From: Arthrobacter tumbae
GTDB lineage: Bacteria > Actinomycetota > Actinomycetes > Actinomycetales > Micrococcaceae
Direction: 5' to 3'
Length of the DNA: 64,000 bases
NCBI RefSeq assembly: GCF_016907495.1
Contig: NZ_JAFBCC010000001.1
Coordinates: forward strand, 434,001 to 498,000
Position numbers and translations under genes: made by a program. The notes under the pieces are model-generated. The model did not search any database. It worked only from the letters and a program-made list of their open reading frames with translations, and was not told where the DNA came from. Each line of letters starts with the position of its first letter. Positions within the stretch are counted from its first letter, which is position 1. This document shows positions 25,674-33,329 of this stretch, in pieces.

Positions 25674-25844
25674 GTGATTTATGGAGCGTGGCTACCAAGA
25701 CATAGCGTTGGACGCAAGGATGAAGCACTCCGTATCACTATCGAAGCGAAGACAGAAACGTTGCCCCGCCACCAGCGGTCGATGCGCATCTACGCCGCCG
25801 CGCTCACTGAGTCGGCCGCTTCCGGCAATCCGACTACACGTTGA
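25674..25844 (+). CDS. Short open frame or gene remnant ending in the ychF-end repeat
   Basis: A frame of 56 codons from GTG 25674 to TGA 25842-25844. The product contains RKDEALRITIEAKTETLPRH and AAALTESAASG and has coding-like composition, but no family is recognised. Its final TTR-stop is read from within the 31-bp direct repeat, so it could be a gene truncated or fused at an integration junction, or a chance frame. It fills the 240-bp gap between arfB and the OYE gene. Confidence 0.3.
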   Translation: MIYGAWLPRHSVGRKDEALRITIEAKTETLPRHQRSMRIYAAALTESAASGNPTTR

Positions 25845-25862
25845 AGCGGAACTCCACCACGT
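25832..25862 (+). repeat. 31-bp perfect direct repeat of the ychF 3' end (copy 2)
   Basis: Identical over 31 bases to 28581-28611, which includes the last nine codons and stop of ychF. It contains TTGAAGCGGAACTCCACCAC and has the same orientation. The pair encloses 2.7 kb with three genes. Confidence 0.85.
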
Positions 25863-25907
25863 TCCTTAGCAAAATAGCCTTGAGGATGGACGTTGGCGGA
25901 AGCGCAC

Positions 25908-27008
25908 TCACCCCTGCGATGTCATCAAAGCGGATTGTTCGTGAGAGAAGGGCTGGTAGGTGATATAGCCCTCGTCGCCGCCCTTGTAATAACTTTCAGT
26001 ATCGGCCACGGCGAGAGGATGGTCCGCGCGCAGGCGTTCGACAAGGTCGGGATTGGCCAGGAAGGCCCGCCCGAACGAGATCAGATCAGCGCCCTCATGT
26101 AGCCAACGGTCAGCATCCTCGCCTGTCGAAGGAACTGCACTGCCGGGCTTCGACGGATTGACGATGAGAGTGCCCTCCCATGCCCGGCGCAGACCGCGGA
26201 TCACGTCTTCATCCGGACTTGCTGCCACGTGGAGATAGGCCAGCCCGAGTGGGGCCAGTTCGTCTAGCAGCGCCCCGTACAACTCGGCAATGTCCGACTC
26301 GCTTACGTCCCAGATGCCCGCGCCCGGCGATACGCGCAGGCCAACGCGGTCCGCGCCGATTGCATCGGCCGTCGCGGTGACGGCTTCCACCGCGAAGCGG
26401 ATGCGGCCGGTGACCGTTCCGCCGTAGCGATCGGTGCGGAGATTGGCATTGCTCGACAGGAACTGCCCGATCAGATAACCGTTTGCGCCATGAATTTCCA
26501 CGCCGTCGAAACCTGCCTCCATAGCCCCCTGCGCCGCCGTCGCGTGCAACTCCGCCACACCGCGCACTTCGCTGGTTGCCAGAGCGCGTGGCACGGGTGC
26601 CGGCTGCGGGCCGGAGGGGGTGAAGACATAGGCGTCACGGGCTGCAACCGCCGAGGGCGCCACAGCCTGGTGGCCGGTGGTGTCGGGGTGACTGATTCTG
26701 CCGGCGTGCATGATCTGGGCAAAGATCCGGCCGCCGTTGACGTGTACGGCTGATGTGACCTGCCTCCAGGAATCGATCTGCGCCGCGTTGTACAAGCCCG
26801 GGCTCAGTGGATTCGACTGTCCTTCGGGGCTGGGGTGGATGCCCTCCGTGATGATCAGTCCCGCGGTCGCCCGCTGCGCGTAGTAGGTTGCCATGGATGC
26901 CGTGGCAAGGGCCTCCACGTCGGAGCGTATTCGCGTCATGGGAGACATGACGATCCGGTTCGGGAGGCGCAGTCCACCGAGGGGCACGGTGTCGAAAAGA
27001 GAAGTCAT
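25908..27008 (-). CDS. Old-yellow-enzyme family ene-reductase
   Basis: An FMN-dependent NAD(P)H:enone oxidoreductase of 366 residues with a TIM-barrel fold that reduces activated C=C bonds of quinones, enones and nitro compounds. Markers: SPMTRIR (T25), FAQIMHAGRISH, the substrate-anion pair H173/N176 with proton donor Y178 in EIHGANGYLIGQF, then LRTDRYGG and SFGRAFLANPDLV. ATG 27008 is 6 nt from TAGTCT, so the message is leaderless. The promoter contains a perfect 20-bp palindrome shared with the oxidoreductase gene beyond merR. It probably forms an electrophile-stress unit with its two neighbours. Confidence 0.93.
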   Translation of the reverse strand: MTSLFDTVPLGGLRLPNRIVMSPMTRIRSDVEALATASMATYYAQRATAGLIITEGIHPSPEGQSNPLSPGLYNAAQIDSWRQVTSAVHVNGGRIFAQIMHAGRISHPDTTGHQAVAPSAVAARDAYVFTPSGPQPAPVPRALATSEVRGVAELHATAAQGAMEAGFDGVEIHGANGYLIGQFLSSNANLRTDRYGGTVTGRIRFAVEAVTATADAIGADRVGLRVSPGAGIWDVSESDIAELYGALLDELAPLGLAYLHVAASPDEDVIRGLRRAWEGTLIVNPSKPGSAVPSTGEDADRWLHEGADLISFGRAFLANPDLVERLRADHPLAVADTESYYKGGDEGYITYQPFSHEQSALMTSQG

Positions 27009-27014
27009 ATAATG

Positions 27015-27046
27015 AGACTAGAACCTGACGCTAACGTCAGGTGCAA
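27015..27046 (-). promoter_or_regulatory. MerR-type promoter/operator of the OYE gene
   Basis: On the minus strand: -35 TTGCAC (27041-27046), a 20-nt spacer, -10 TAGTCT (27015-27020), 6 nt, ATG. The palindrome ACCTGACGTTAGCGTCAGGT (27023-27042) fills the spacer. An overlong spacer with a dyad operator is the hallmark of promoters activated by MerR-family untwisting. Confidence 0.75.
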
Positions 27047-27091
27047 ATCTAACGCGGCGCTGAATGAAGACGCCATGCGAAGGGAGCGTCA

Positions 27092-27448
27092 ATGCGGATC
27101 GGTGAACTGGCTCGGCAGTCTGGAGTGAGTGTGCGGGCGCTGCGGTACTACGAGGAGCAGGGACTGCTGGTGAGCACGCGCACCTCCGGCGGCCAGCGCG
27201 AGTTCGAAAGCAGCACCGTGGACCGCGTCAGATTTTTCCAGACCCTGTATGCGGCGGGACTGAGCAGCCGCCGCATCGCGGAGCTGCTGCCGTGCATCGA
27301 CACAGGCGGCACCACCAAGGAACAGCAAGCGATGCTGCAGGCCGAACGCGAGGCGCTGGCGCATCGCATCTCAAAACTGCACGAGGCGCGTGAACGGCTC
27401 GATGACCTCATCACCGCCTCGAACGCCCGCTCCCTCGAGGCTGTCTAA
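27092..27448 (+). CDS. MerR-family transcriptional regulator
   Basis: A 118-residue regulator. The N-terminal winged helix is classic MerR: IGELARQSGVSVRALRYYEE, QGLL, then REFESSTVDRVRFFQTL, followed by a dimerisation coiled coil (about 80-110). One Cys (PCIDTGG) lies at the start of the coiled coil, close to where metal or redox MerR sensors carry ligands, but a single Cys is not diagnostic. GGGAG precedes the ATG. It sits between two oppositely directed genes, each with the same operator-promoter, so it very likely controls both. Confidence 0.92.
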   Translation: MRIGELARQSGVSVRALRYYEEQGLLVSTRTSGGQREFESSTVDRVRFFQTLYAAGLSSRRIAELLPCIDTGGTTKEQQAMLQAEREALAHRISKLHEARERLDDLITASNARSLEAV

Positions 27449-27502
27449 CCTCAGGGCTGCCCGTTCGGCTGCCTGTCGCCCTGCGCAGCGTCCACCCTCC
27501 AC

Positions 27503-27534
27503 TTGCACCTGACGTTAGCGTCAGGTTCTAGGCT
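27503..27534 (+). promoter_or_regulatory. MerR-type promoter/operator of the quinone-oxidoreductase-like gene
   Basis: -35 TTGCAC (27503-27508), 20-nt spacer, -10 TAGGCT (27529-27534), with the dyad ACCTGACGTTAGCGTCAGGT at 27507-27526. Twenty-nine consecutive bases (27503-27531) are identical to the complement of 27018-27046. A 7-bp hairpin (27543-27561) follows in the leader. Confidence 0.75.
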
Positions 27535-27581
27535 GGCACTGCTGCAGGGAAACGCCCTGCACGGGAAGTCAAGGAGACCCC

Positions 27582-28484
27582 ATGCGGGCTGCGCGCTATC
27601 ACGAGTACGGGAACCCGGACGTGATGATCATCGAGGAAACCACCGAACCCCACGCCACAACGGGTTCCGTCCGAATCAAGGTGCAGGCGGTGAGCGTCAA
27701 TCCGATCGATTATCTGCTTCGTTCTGGCGTTATGCAGGAGGTGCTTCCCACCGGGCTGCCTGCAATACCTGGACGCGATGCCGTTGGAGTCATCGACGAG
27801 GTCGGAGAGGGAGTCTCGAACGCACGTGTCGGGGACCTCGTTTTCGGACTTGGGGGCGTGAGTGATACCACTGCGGAGTTCGCGGCGCTCACGGCCTGGA
27901 GCAAGGTTCCTTCCAACTGGTCGGTGGAACAGGCGGCCGCCGCGGGGCTCGCCTCCGCCACGGCTGCAGGGGTGCTCAACGCGCTCGGGGACCTGTCAGG
28001 TAAGACGTTCCTCATCGAGGGCGCATCAGGTGCCGTGGGAAGCGCTGCAGCGGCCTTCGCGTTGGCCGCCGGTGCCCGCGTGATTGGCACGGCACGGCAG
28101 GAGAACCACGAATACCTCGACAAGCTCGGAGTAGCAGCGACCACGTACGGCCCGGGGCTCGCCTACCGTGTCAAAGCGCTGGCTCCGGAGGGGATCCATG
28201 CCGCCCTGCATTCGGCGCCGTCGGCGTCACTGCCGGACCTGGTGGACATCGTCGGAGACACCTCCCGGGTCATCACCGTCATCGACGCAGAGGGAGCCGC
28301 ACGTCTGGGCCTCCGCAAAGTGGACGCCGTCAACGACTCCTCCCTTCTCGACCACGCCGCCTACCTCGGCCGGCTTGGACTGTATAGCCCGCGAGTCGAC
28401 CACGTGCTGCCCCTCGGCTCCATTCGGGAAGCGCACGAGCTCTCCGCGGGCGGCGCCGGCAAGATCGTTGTCACACTGACCTGA
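27582..28484 (+). CDS. NADP-dependent quinone-oxidoreductase-like enzyme (MDR/QOR family)
   Basis: A 300-residue zinc-independent medium-chain reductase. The N-terminal GroES-like domain has VNPIDYLLRSG and PGRDAVGVIDEVGEGVSN. The NADP Rossmann site is GASGAVGSAAAAFALAAGARVIGTA, and the C-terminus ends SIREAHELSAGGAGKIVVTL. Family members reduce quinones or enones with NADPH. AAGGAG precedes the ATG. The promoter has the same MerR operator as the OYE gene, so both reductases would be co-induced. It lies inside the segment flanked by ychF-end repeats. Confidence 0.9.
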   Translation: MRAARYHEYGNPDVMIIEETTEPHATTGSVRIKVQAVSVNPIDYLLRSGVMQEVLPTGLPAIPGRDAVGVIDEVGEGVSNARVGDLVFGLGGVSDTTAEFAALTAWSKVPSNWSVEQAAAAGLASATAAGVLNALGDLSGKTFLIEGASGAVGSAAAAFALAAGARVIGTARQENHEYLDKLGVAATTYGPGLAYRVKALAPEGIHAALHSAPSASLPDLVDIVGDTSRVITVIDAEGAARLGLRKVDAVNDSSLLDHAAYLGRLGLYSPRVDHVLPLGSIREAHELSAGGAGKIVVTLT

Positions 28485-28580
28485 CATCGATTGCTTGCAT
28501 CCGGGTGGCGCTGACCGACAGCGTGGTCCTCGCTCCGCAGGCCTGGGAGCAGACCGAGGTGACCATTGACGGAGGCGGCG

Positions 28581-28611
28581 GACTACACGTTGAAGCGGAA
28601 CTCCACCACGT
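28581..28611 (+). repeat. 31-bp repeat, genuine ychF 3' end (copy 1)
   Basis: It covers the last nine codons and stop of ychF plus two flanking bases. It is repeated perfectly at 25832-25862 and in diverged form at 25151-25177. This is the probable original site from which the other copies derive. Confidence 0.85.
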
Positions 28612-29668
28612 CGCCGTCGACCATGACGTATTCCTTGCCTTCGATACGGACCTTGCCGCGGGACTTGGCTTCCGCCATGGATCCCGCTGCCACCAGGTCA
28701 TCGAAGGAGACCACTTCGGCCTTGATGAATCCGCGCTGGAAGTCCGAGTGGATGACTCCGGCGGCCTCGGGAGCGGTAGCGCCCTTGCGGATGGTCCACG
28801 CGCGCGCTTCCTTGGGACCGGCCGTGAGGTAGGTCTGCAGCCCGAGGGTATGGAAGCCGACGCGGGCAAGCTGGTCCAGACCGGATTCATCCTGGCCGTT
28901 CATCTCCAGCATCTCCCGCGCTTCCTCAGGATCCAGCTCGACCAGATCCGCTTCAAGCTTGGCATCGAGGAAAATGCTGTCCGCAGGTTCAACCAGTGCA
29001 CGCAGCTCCTTCTGACGCTCGACGCTGCCCAGAACGGCATCATCGGCATTAAAAACGTAGATGAACGGCTTGGCCGTGAGCAGGCTCAGCTCCCGCAGAT
29101 GCTCCATCTCGAGCTTGTCGCTTGCAACCGAAGAGAAGATGGTGTCACCCCGCTCCAGGACGCCCTGCGCTGCCTGCATCGCAGCCAGCTGCGCAGCCTC
29201 GCGCTTCTTGATCTTCACTTCCTTCTCAACGCGCGGGATTGCCTTCTCCAATGTCTGGAGATCCGCGAGGATGAGTTCGGTGTTGATCGTCTCCATGTCG
29301 GACACCGGGTTCACGGCGCCATCCACGTGCACCACGTCCGGGTCGTCGAAAACGCGCACTACCTGCGCAATGGCTTCTGCTTCGCGGATGTTCGCGAGGA
29401 ACTGGTTGCCGAGGCCTTCACCCTCGGAGGCTCCCTTGACGATGCCTGCAATATCCACGAATGAGACCGCGGCCGGCAGCACGCGCTGGGAGCTGAACAG
29501 TTCGGCCAGCTGTCCGAGACGCGGATCCGGAAGACTGACAACACCGACGTTGGGCTCGATCGTGGCGAACGGATAGTTCGCGGCCAGGACAGTATTCCTG
29601 GTGAGAGCGTTGAAGAGAGTTGATTTGCCGACGTTGGGCAGTCCGACGATGCCAATAGTAAGAGCCAC
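28583..29668 (-). CDS. ychF: Redox-regulated ribosome-binding ATPase YchF (Obg-like)
   Basis: A universally conserved TRAFAC P-loop protein that prefers ATP. It is 361 residues, matching the 363-residue E. coli protein. G1 is GLPNVGKST at the start, then DIAGIVKGASEGEGLGNQFL (G3 region). A coiled coil interrupts the G domain, and the C-terminal TGS domain ends VVEFRFNV. GTG 29668 was chosen because ALTIGIVGLPNVGKST begins there; TAGACT lies 8 nt upstream. The open frame to 30034 is antisense to rmuC. Its 3' end is the sequence duplicated in the accessory strip. Confidence 0.95.
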   Translation of the reverse strand: MALTIGIVGLPNVGKSTLFNALTRNTVLAANYPFATIEPNVGVVSLPDPRLGQLAELFSSQRVLPAAVSFVDIAGIVKGASEGEGLGNQFLANIREAEAIAQVVRVFDDPDVVHVDGAVNPVSDMETINTELILADLQTLEKAIPRVEKEVKIKKREAAQLAAMQAAQGVLERGDTIFSSVASDKLEMEHLRELSLLTAKPFIYVFNADDAVLGSVERQKELRALVEPADSIFLDAKLEADLVELDPEEAREMLEMNGQDESGLDQLARVGFHTLGLQTYLTAGPKEARAWTIRKGATAPEAAGVIHSDFQRGFIKAEVVSFDDLVAAGSMAEAKSRGKVRIEGKEYVMVDGDVVEFRFNV

Positions 29669-29765
29669 GGGAAAACAGTCTACCGTCGTCAACGCAGCCT
29701 CGGCACGGGAGCCCGGCAGATTCCCTCTTCCCGAAATTGTCGGAGGCACCTGCCATGGTGGAGGA

Positions 29766-31022
29766 ATGGACGGAAACACACTTCTCCTCGTAGTTCTCAC
29801 CGCAGTGCTGGGGCTGGTCGCCGGTGCGGGTATCGCCGTCGTGCTGTTGCGCCCGGCCCTCGCCGGGCTGCGAAATGACATGGACGACGCCGGTACCCGT
29901 CTTGGCGCGGAGGTGTCTGCCCGTGCCGCTGCAGAAGCGGAAAACCGGATCCTGCACGCACAGAACCGGCAGCTTCTTGAACAGTCCGGCCAGGACCAGT
30001 CGGTCCTGCGTGCCATTGCGCCGCTGGCCGACAAGCTCGGGCAGGTGCAGGCGCATGTGGGTCATCTGGAGCGGGAGCGCGCGCACCAGTTCGGTCAGCT
30101 CGCCCAGCAGTTGCAGGAGGCGCAGCTGTCGGATTCGAAGCTGCTGTCCACGACCCACTCCTTGGCGTCCGCGCTGCGCAGCACCACGGCGCGCGGACAT
30201 TGGGGTGAAGTGCAGCTGAGGCGCATCGTGGAAGCCGCGGGCATGCTCGCCCGGGTGGACTTCTCCGAGCAGGCCACCCTCACCGTCGCCTCCCGGGAGG
30301 GATCATCCAACCTCGTCCGCCCCGACATGGTCATCCAACTGCCGGGCAACAAGCAGATCGTCGTCGATTCGAAGGTCCCGCTGGACGCCTATCTGGAAGC
30401 CCAATCCCAACCGGCCGGCACGGACCAGGAGCGCAGCGGTTCAGCGGAATCGCGCCGCAGCGAGCTCCTCAGCCAGCACGTCAAGGCAGTTCGCTCCCAT
30501 GTGGATGCGCTTGCACGGAAAAAGTACTGGGAGGGAACCGACAACTCCCCCGACCTGGTGGTGTGCTTCATTCCACTCGAGTCGGTGCTGTCCAGCGCGC
30601 TGCAAACGGATCCGGCATTGCTGGACTACGCCTTCGCGCGGAACGTGGTGCTGGCCTCCCCCGTGACACTGCTTGCGATTCTGAAGGGCGTGGCGTTCAG
30701 CTGGCGTCAGGACGTCCTCACGGAGAACGCCAAGGAGTTGTATGACCTCTCGAGGGAGCTGTATGAGCGGCTGGGCACCATGGGTTCGCACATCACCCGC
30801 CTTGGCAGTTCACTCAAGAGCTCAGTCGAGAAGTACAACTCGTTCGTGGGCACGCTGGAGTCCCGTGTGCTTCCCACCGCGCGCCGGATTCACACGTTCG
30901 AGACGGACGGGAATGCCCCAGGGCTGACCACCAAGCCGGTGGAGACCACTCCCCGTCTGTTGAGCGCGCCGGAACTCATCGACACGGAATCGGGGGGCGG
31001 GCCGGCGGAGAAAACGGCGTAA
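29766..31022 (+). CDS. rmuC: DNA recombination protein RmuC
   Basis: A 418-residue protein that limits DNA inversions in E. coli and has a nuclease-like RmuC domain. It has an N-terminal membrane anchor (LLLVVLTAVLGLVAGAGIAVVLL) and a coiled coil (about 30-130). The RmuC domain includes ARGHWGEVQLRRIVEAAG, RPDMVIQLPGNKQIVVDSKVP and VVCFIPLE. ATG 29766 is preceded by GGAGG only 1-2 nt away. The start is supported mainly by the clean anchor; the open frame extends to 29601. It is divergent from ychF with 97 bp between starts. Confidence 0.93.
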   Translation: MDGNTLLLVVLTAVLGLVAGAGIAVVLLRPALAGLRNDMDDAGTRLGAEVSARAAAEAENRILHAQNRQLLEQSGQDQSVLRAIAPLADKLGQVQAHVGHLERERAHQFGQLAQQLQEAQLSDSKLLSTTHSLASALRSTTARGHWGEVQLRRIVEAAGMLARVDFSEQATLTVASREGSSNLVRPDMVIQLPGNKQIVVDSKVPLDAYLEAQSQPAGTDQERSGSAESRRSELLSQHVKAVRSHVDALARKKYWEGTDNSPDLVVCFIPLESVLSSALQTDPALLDYAFARNVVLASPVTLLAILKGVAFSWRQDVLTENAKELYDLSRELYERLGTMGSHITRLGSSLKSSVEKYNSFVGTLESRVLPTARRIHTFETDGNAPGLTTKPVETTPRLLSAPELIDTESGGGPAEKTA

Positions 31023-31045
31023 CCCGCGGCCTCCCCGAAGACGCG

Positions 31046-32131
31046 TCAGGAAGTGGGGCGCTGCCCCCGGCCGCCGAGTCCGCTCGATGGGTCTCCCATG
31101 GCCTTCAGCGCTGCCCGTATCTCCTTGGGCAACGAGAAGATGATGTCCTCTTCAGCAGTGACCACTTCTTCGACGTCCGCGTAACCATAATCGGCGAGCA
31201 ACCGAAGGACGTCCTGCACCAGATTCTCGGGCACGGAAGCGCCTGACGTCACTCCAACCGTGGAGACTCCTTCGAACCAGGATTCATCCACTTCATTGGC
31301 GAAGTCCACGCGGTGTGAAGCCTTGGCTCCGTACTCAAGTGCCACCTCGACCAGCCGCACGGAGTTGGAGGAGTTTGCCGAGCCCACCACGATGACGAGG
31401 TCTGCGTCCGGCGCAATTTTCTTGATCGCTGCCTGTCGGTTCGACGTGGCGTAACAGATGTCGTCGCTGGGAGGATCCTGAAGCGTTGGAATCCGCTTCT
31501 TCAGCAGCGCCACCGTCTCCATGGTCTCGTCCACGCTGAGCGTGGTCTGAGAGAGCCAAATCACCTTGCTGGGGTCGCGGACGGTCACGCTGTCCACGTC
31601 TTCAGGTCCGTTCACGATCTGGATATGTTCGGGTGCCTCGCCTGCGGTTCCCTCGACCTCTTCATGCCCGTCGTGACCGATCAGCAGGATGTCGAAGTCA
31701 TCCCGCGCGAAGCGCACGGCCTCGCGGTGGACCTTGGTGACCAACGGGCAGGTTGCGTCGATGGTCCGGAGGTTGCGCTCTTCCGCCGACCGGATCACCG
31801 CGGGTGATACACCGTGTGCTGAAAACACAACCAGAGCTCCTTCCGGAACCTCGTCGTTCTCCTCAACGAAGATGGCACCCTTCTCCTCCAGCGTGGACAC
31901 CACGTGAAGGTTATGGACGATCTGCTTCCGGACATACACCGGTGGCCCGTAGTGTGCCAGCGCCTTCTCGACGGCGATGACGGCGCGGTCCACTCCCGCG
32001 CAGTATCCGCGCGGTGCCGCAAGGAGTACCTTGCGTGGTCCGGCAACCGGCGCAGCGGCATGGACTTCTTCCGGGGAGCGACGGTTACGGGGCACCATGG
32101 GCATGGGTACCGATACAGCTGTGGAGGACAT
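31046..32131 (-). CDS. ispH: 4-hydroxy-3-methylbut-2-enyl diphosphate reductase
   Basis: The last enzyme of the MEP pathway, a [4Fe-4S] protein that makes IPP and DMAPP. It is 361 residues. The cluster cysteines are C44 (PRGYCAGV), C128 (IDATCPLV) and C226 ([10 protein letters not shown]). The substrate His residues are in QIVHNLHV and VFSAHGVSP, and [11 protein letters not shown] is the late loop. A 30-residue Pro/Ala-rich N-terminal extension precedes the core, as in other actinobacteria. TAGCAT lies 6 nt before the ATG. It converges on rmuC 23 bp away. Confidence 0.96.
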   Translation of the reverse strand: MSSTAVSVPMPMVPRNRRSPEEVHAAAPVAGPRKVLLAAPRGYCAGVDRAVIAVEKALAHYGPPVYVRKQIVHNLHVVSTLEEKGAIFVEENDEVPEGALVVFSAHGVSPAVIRSAEERNLRTIDATCPLVTKVHREAVRFARDDFDILLIGHDGHEEVEGTAGEAPEHIQIVNGPEDVDSVTVRDPSKVIWLSQTTLSVDETMETVALLKKRIPTLQDPPSDDICYATSNRQAAIKKIAPDADLVIVVGSANSSNSVRLVEVALEYGAKASHRVDFANEVDESWFEGVSTVGVTSGASVPENLVQDVLRLLADYGYADVEEVVTAEEDIIFSLPKEIRAALKAMGDPSSGLGGRGQRPTS

Positions 32132-32229
32132 GTCTCCATGCTAACGGCCCACACGTGTCCGTCCGGCAGAGCATGCGTGCTGTCCGCTCAGAGCCAAGCG
32201 GCTCGGTGAGCACGGTGCGAGCTGCGGTG

Positions 32230-33072
32230 CTAGCGGCGCGACCCGCTGAGCAGCCGGCCAACGAAGCCCGCGACCATCAGCAGGATCCCCGCTGCCAACG
32301 CTGCGAGGCACCATTCCTGGAAGCCACCTGCTGCGCGCTCGGCAAGCGCGTCCCTGAAAACGTCAGCCACCGTATTCTCATCAGCAACCTGGTTCAGCAG
32401 GCTGGGCGCAAAGCCGGCGCCGAGCCACAGCGCGGCGCCAACAAGCAGGACTCCCAGTCCAAGGAGAGCGAGTGTGGTGCTGCGACGGCGAGCGAGTGCA
32501 AGGGCTAGGACGGCTCCAACACCAGCCGCTATGGCCAGCGCGGGCCAGAGCCCGGCAGCCACTTCTGCCCTCTCCACGACATCAAACTGATCCGCACCGC
32601 CGATATGAACGAGAGTCTGCTCGGGTGCCGGTACGTCGACTCCGAACTGGTTGCCGAGCTGCGCTGTCACCAGCCCCACGAGCGGTGCGACGTCGAGGGT
32701 GAACATCGCTGACCCACCGGTGTCTGCCGAAGGTTGCCCCTGCCCTCCGAAGGTGCGGGTGTGTGAGCGCCGCAGTGTGTCCTGCCAGGCCCGATCAAAG
32801 TCCGGTAACTGCGCAATGCCTTGCGCGACGTCCCTCACCACTGGCTCAACGGCATCCGCTACTTCAGGAGGCACCTCGACACTGGCTGTTGCCTCCTCGG
32901 CAAGCGCCGCGGCGAGCGTCCCCGTAAATTCGGCATCGTCGGCCAGTGGCGCGGCGAGTTGCACGAACCCGTCTTCGGCGACGACATTGGCAGCGAGCCA
33001 GGCACTGGGCAACGCCACCACACCGAGCACCAGGGCAAACAGGACAAAGAAGGCCGATCCGGCTGTTCTCAT
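32230..33072 (-). CDS. Hypothetical membrane protein
   Basis: A 280-residue protein with an N-terminal signal-anchor (FFVLFALVLGVVALPSAWLAA), an extracytoplasmic region of about 140 residues (acidic and Ala-rich, VEVPPEVADAVEPVVRDVA), then three hydrophobic segments (about 173-192, 199-218 and 256-273). No named family is recognised. It starts at ATG 33072 with GGGAG upstream. It lies 98 bp upstream of ispH on the same strand but ispH has its own -10 box. It is divergent from xseA with 257 bp between. Confidence 0.65.
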   Translation of the reverse strand: MRTAGSAFFVLFALVLGVVALPSAWLAANVVAEDGFVQLAAPLADDAEFTGTLAAALAEEATASVEVPPEVADAVEPVVRDVAQGIAQLPDFDRAWQDTLRRSHTRTFGGQGQPSADTGGSAMFTLDVAPLVGLVTAQLGNQFGVDVPAPEQTLVHIGGADQFDVVERAEVAAGLWPALAIAAGVGAVLALALARRRSTTLALLGLGVLLVGAALWLGAGFAPSLLNQVADENTVADVFRDALAERAAGGFQEWCLAALAAGILLMVAGFVGRLLSGSRR

Positions 33073-33329
33073 GAGCTCCCGTTCCGTTGATTGACGATCA
33101 TACGATTATGCCTGCGTCCGCCCTGGATGCAGTTGCTCCGTGGGGCCGGCGGCCGGGGACTCTCCTCCTGCACATGGCTACTGCGGGTGCAGCCGATGTC
33201 AGGAGCACCTGATAAACATTAACCAACGGCACGGCGTCTGCCTGCCCCTCCATGCGGCGCGAGGGTGGCGGATGACGATTGCCGGAAGATCCAGAAGGCG
33301 GGTTTCGACTTGGGAGGATGCGGTATTTG

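Noticed and set aside
28505..29464. 319-residue plus-strand open frame across ychF
   Set aside because: It is antisense to ychF. Its start in the gap after the oxidoreductase gene looks coding-like but runs straight into ychF codons.
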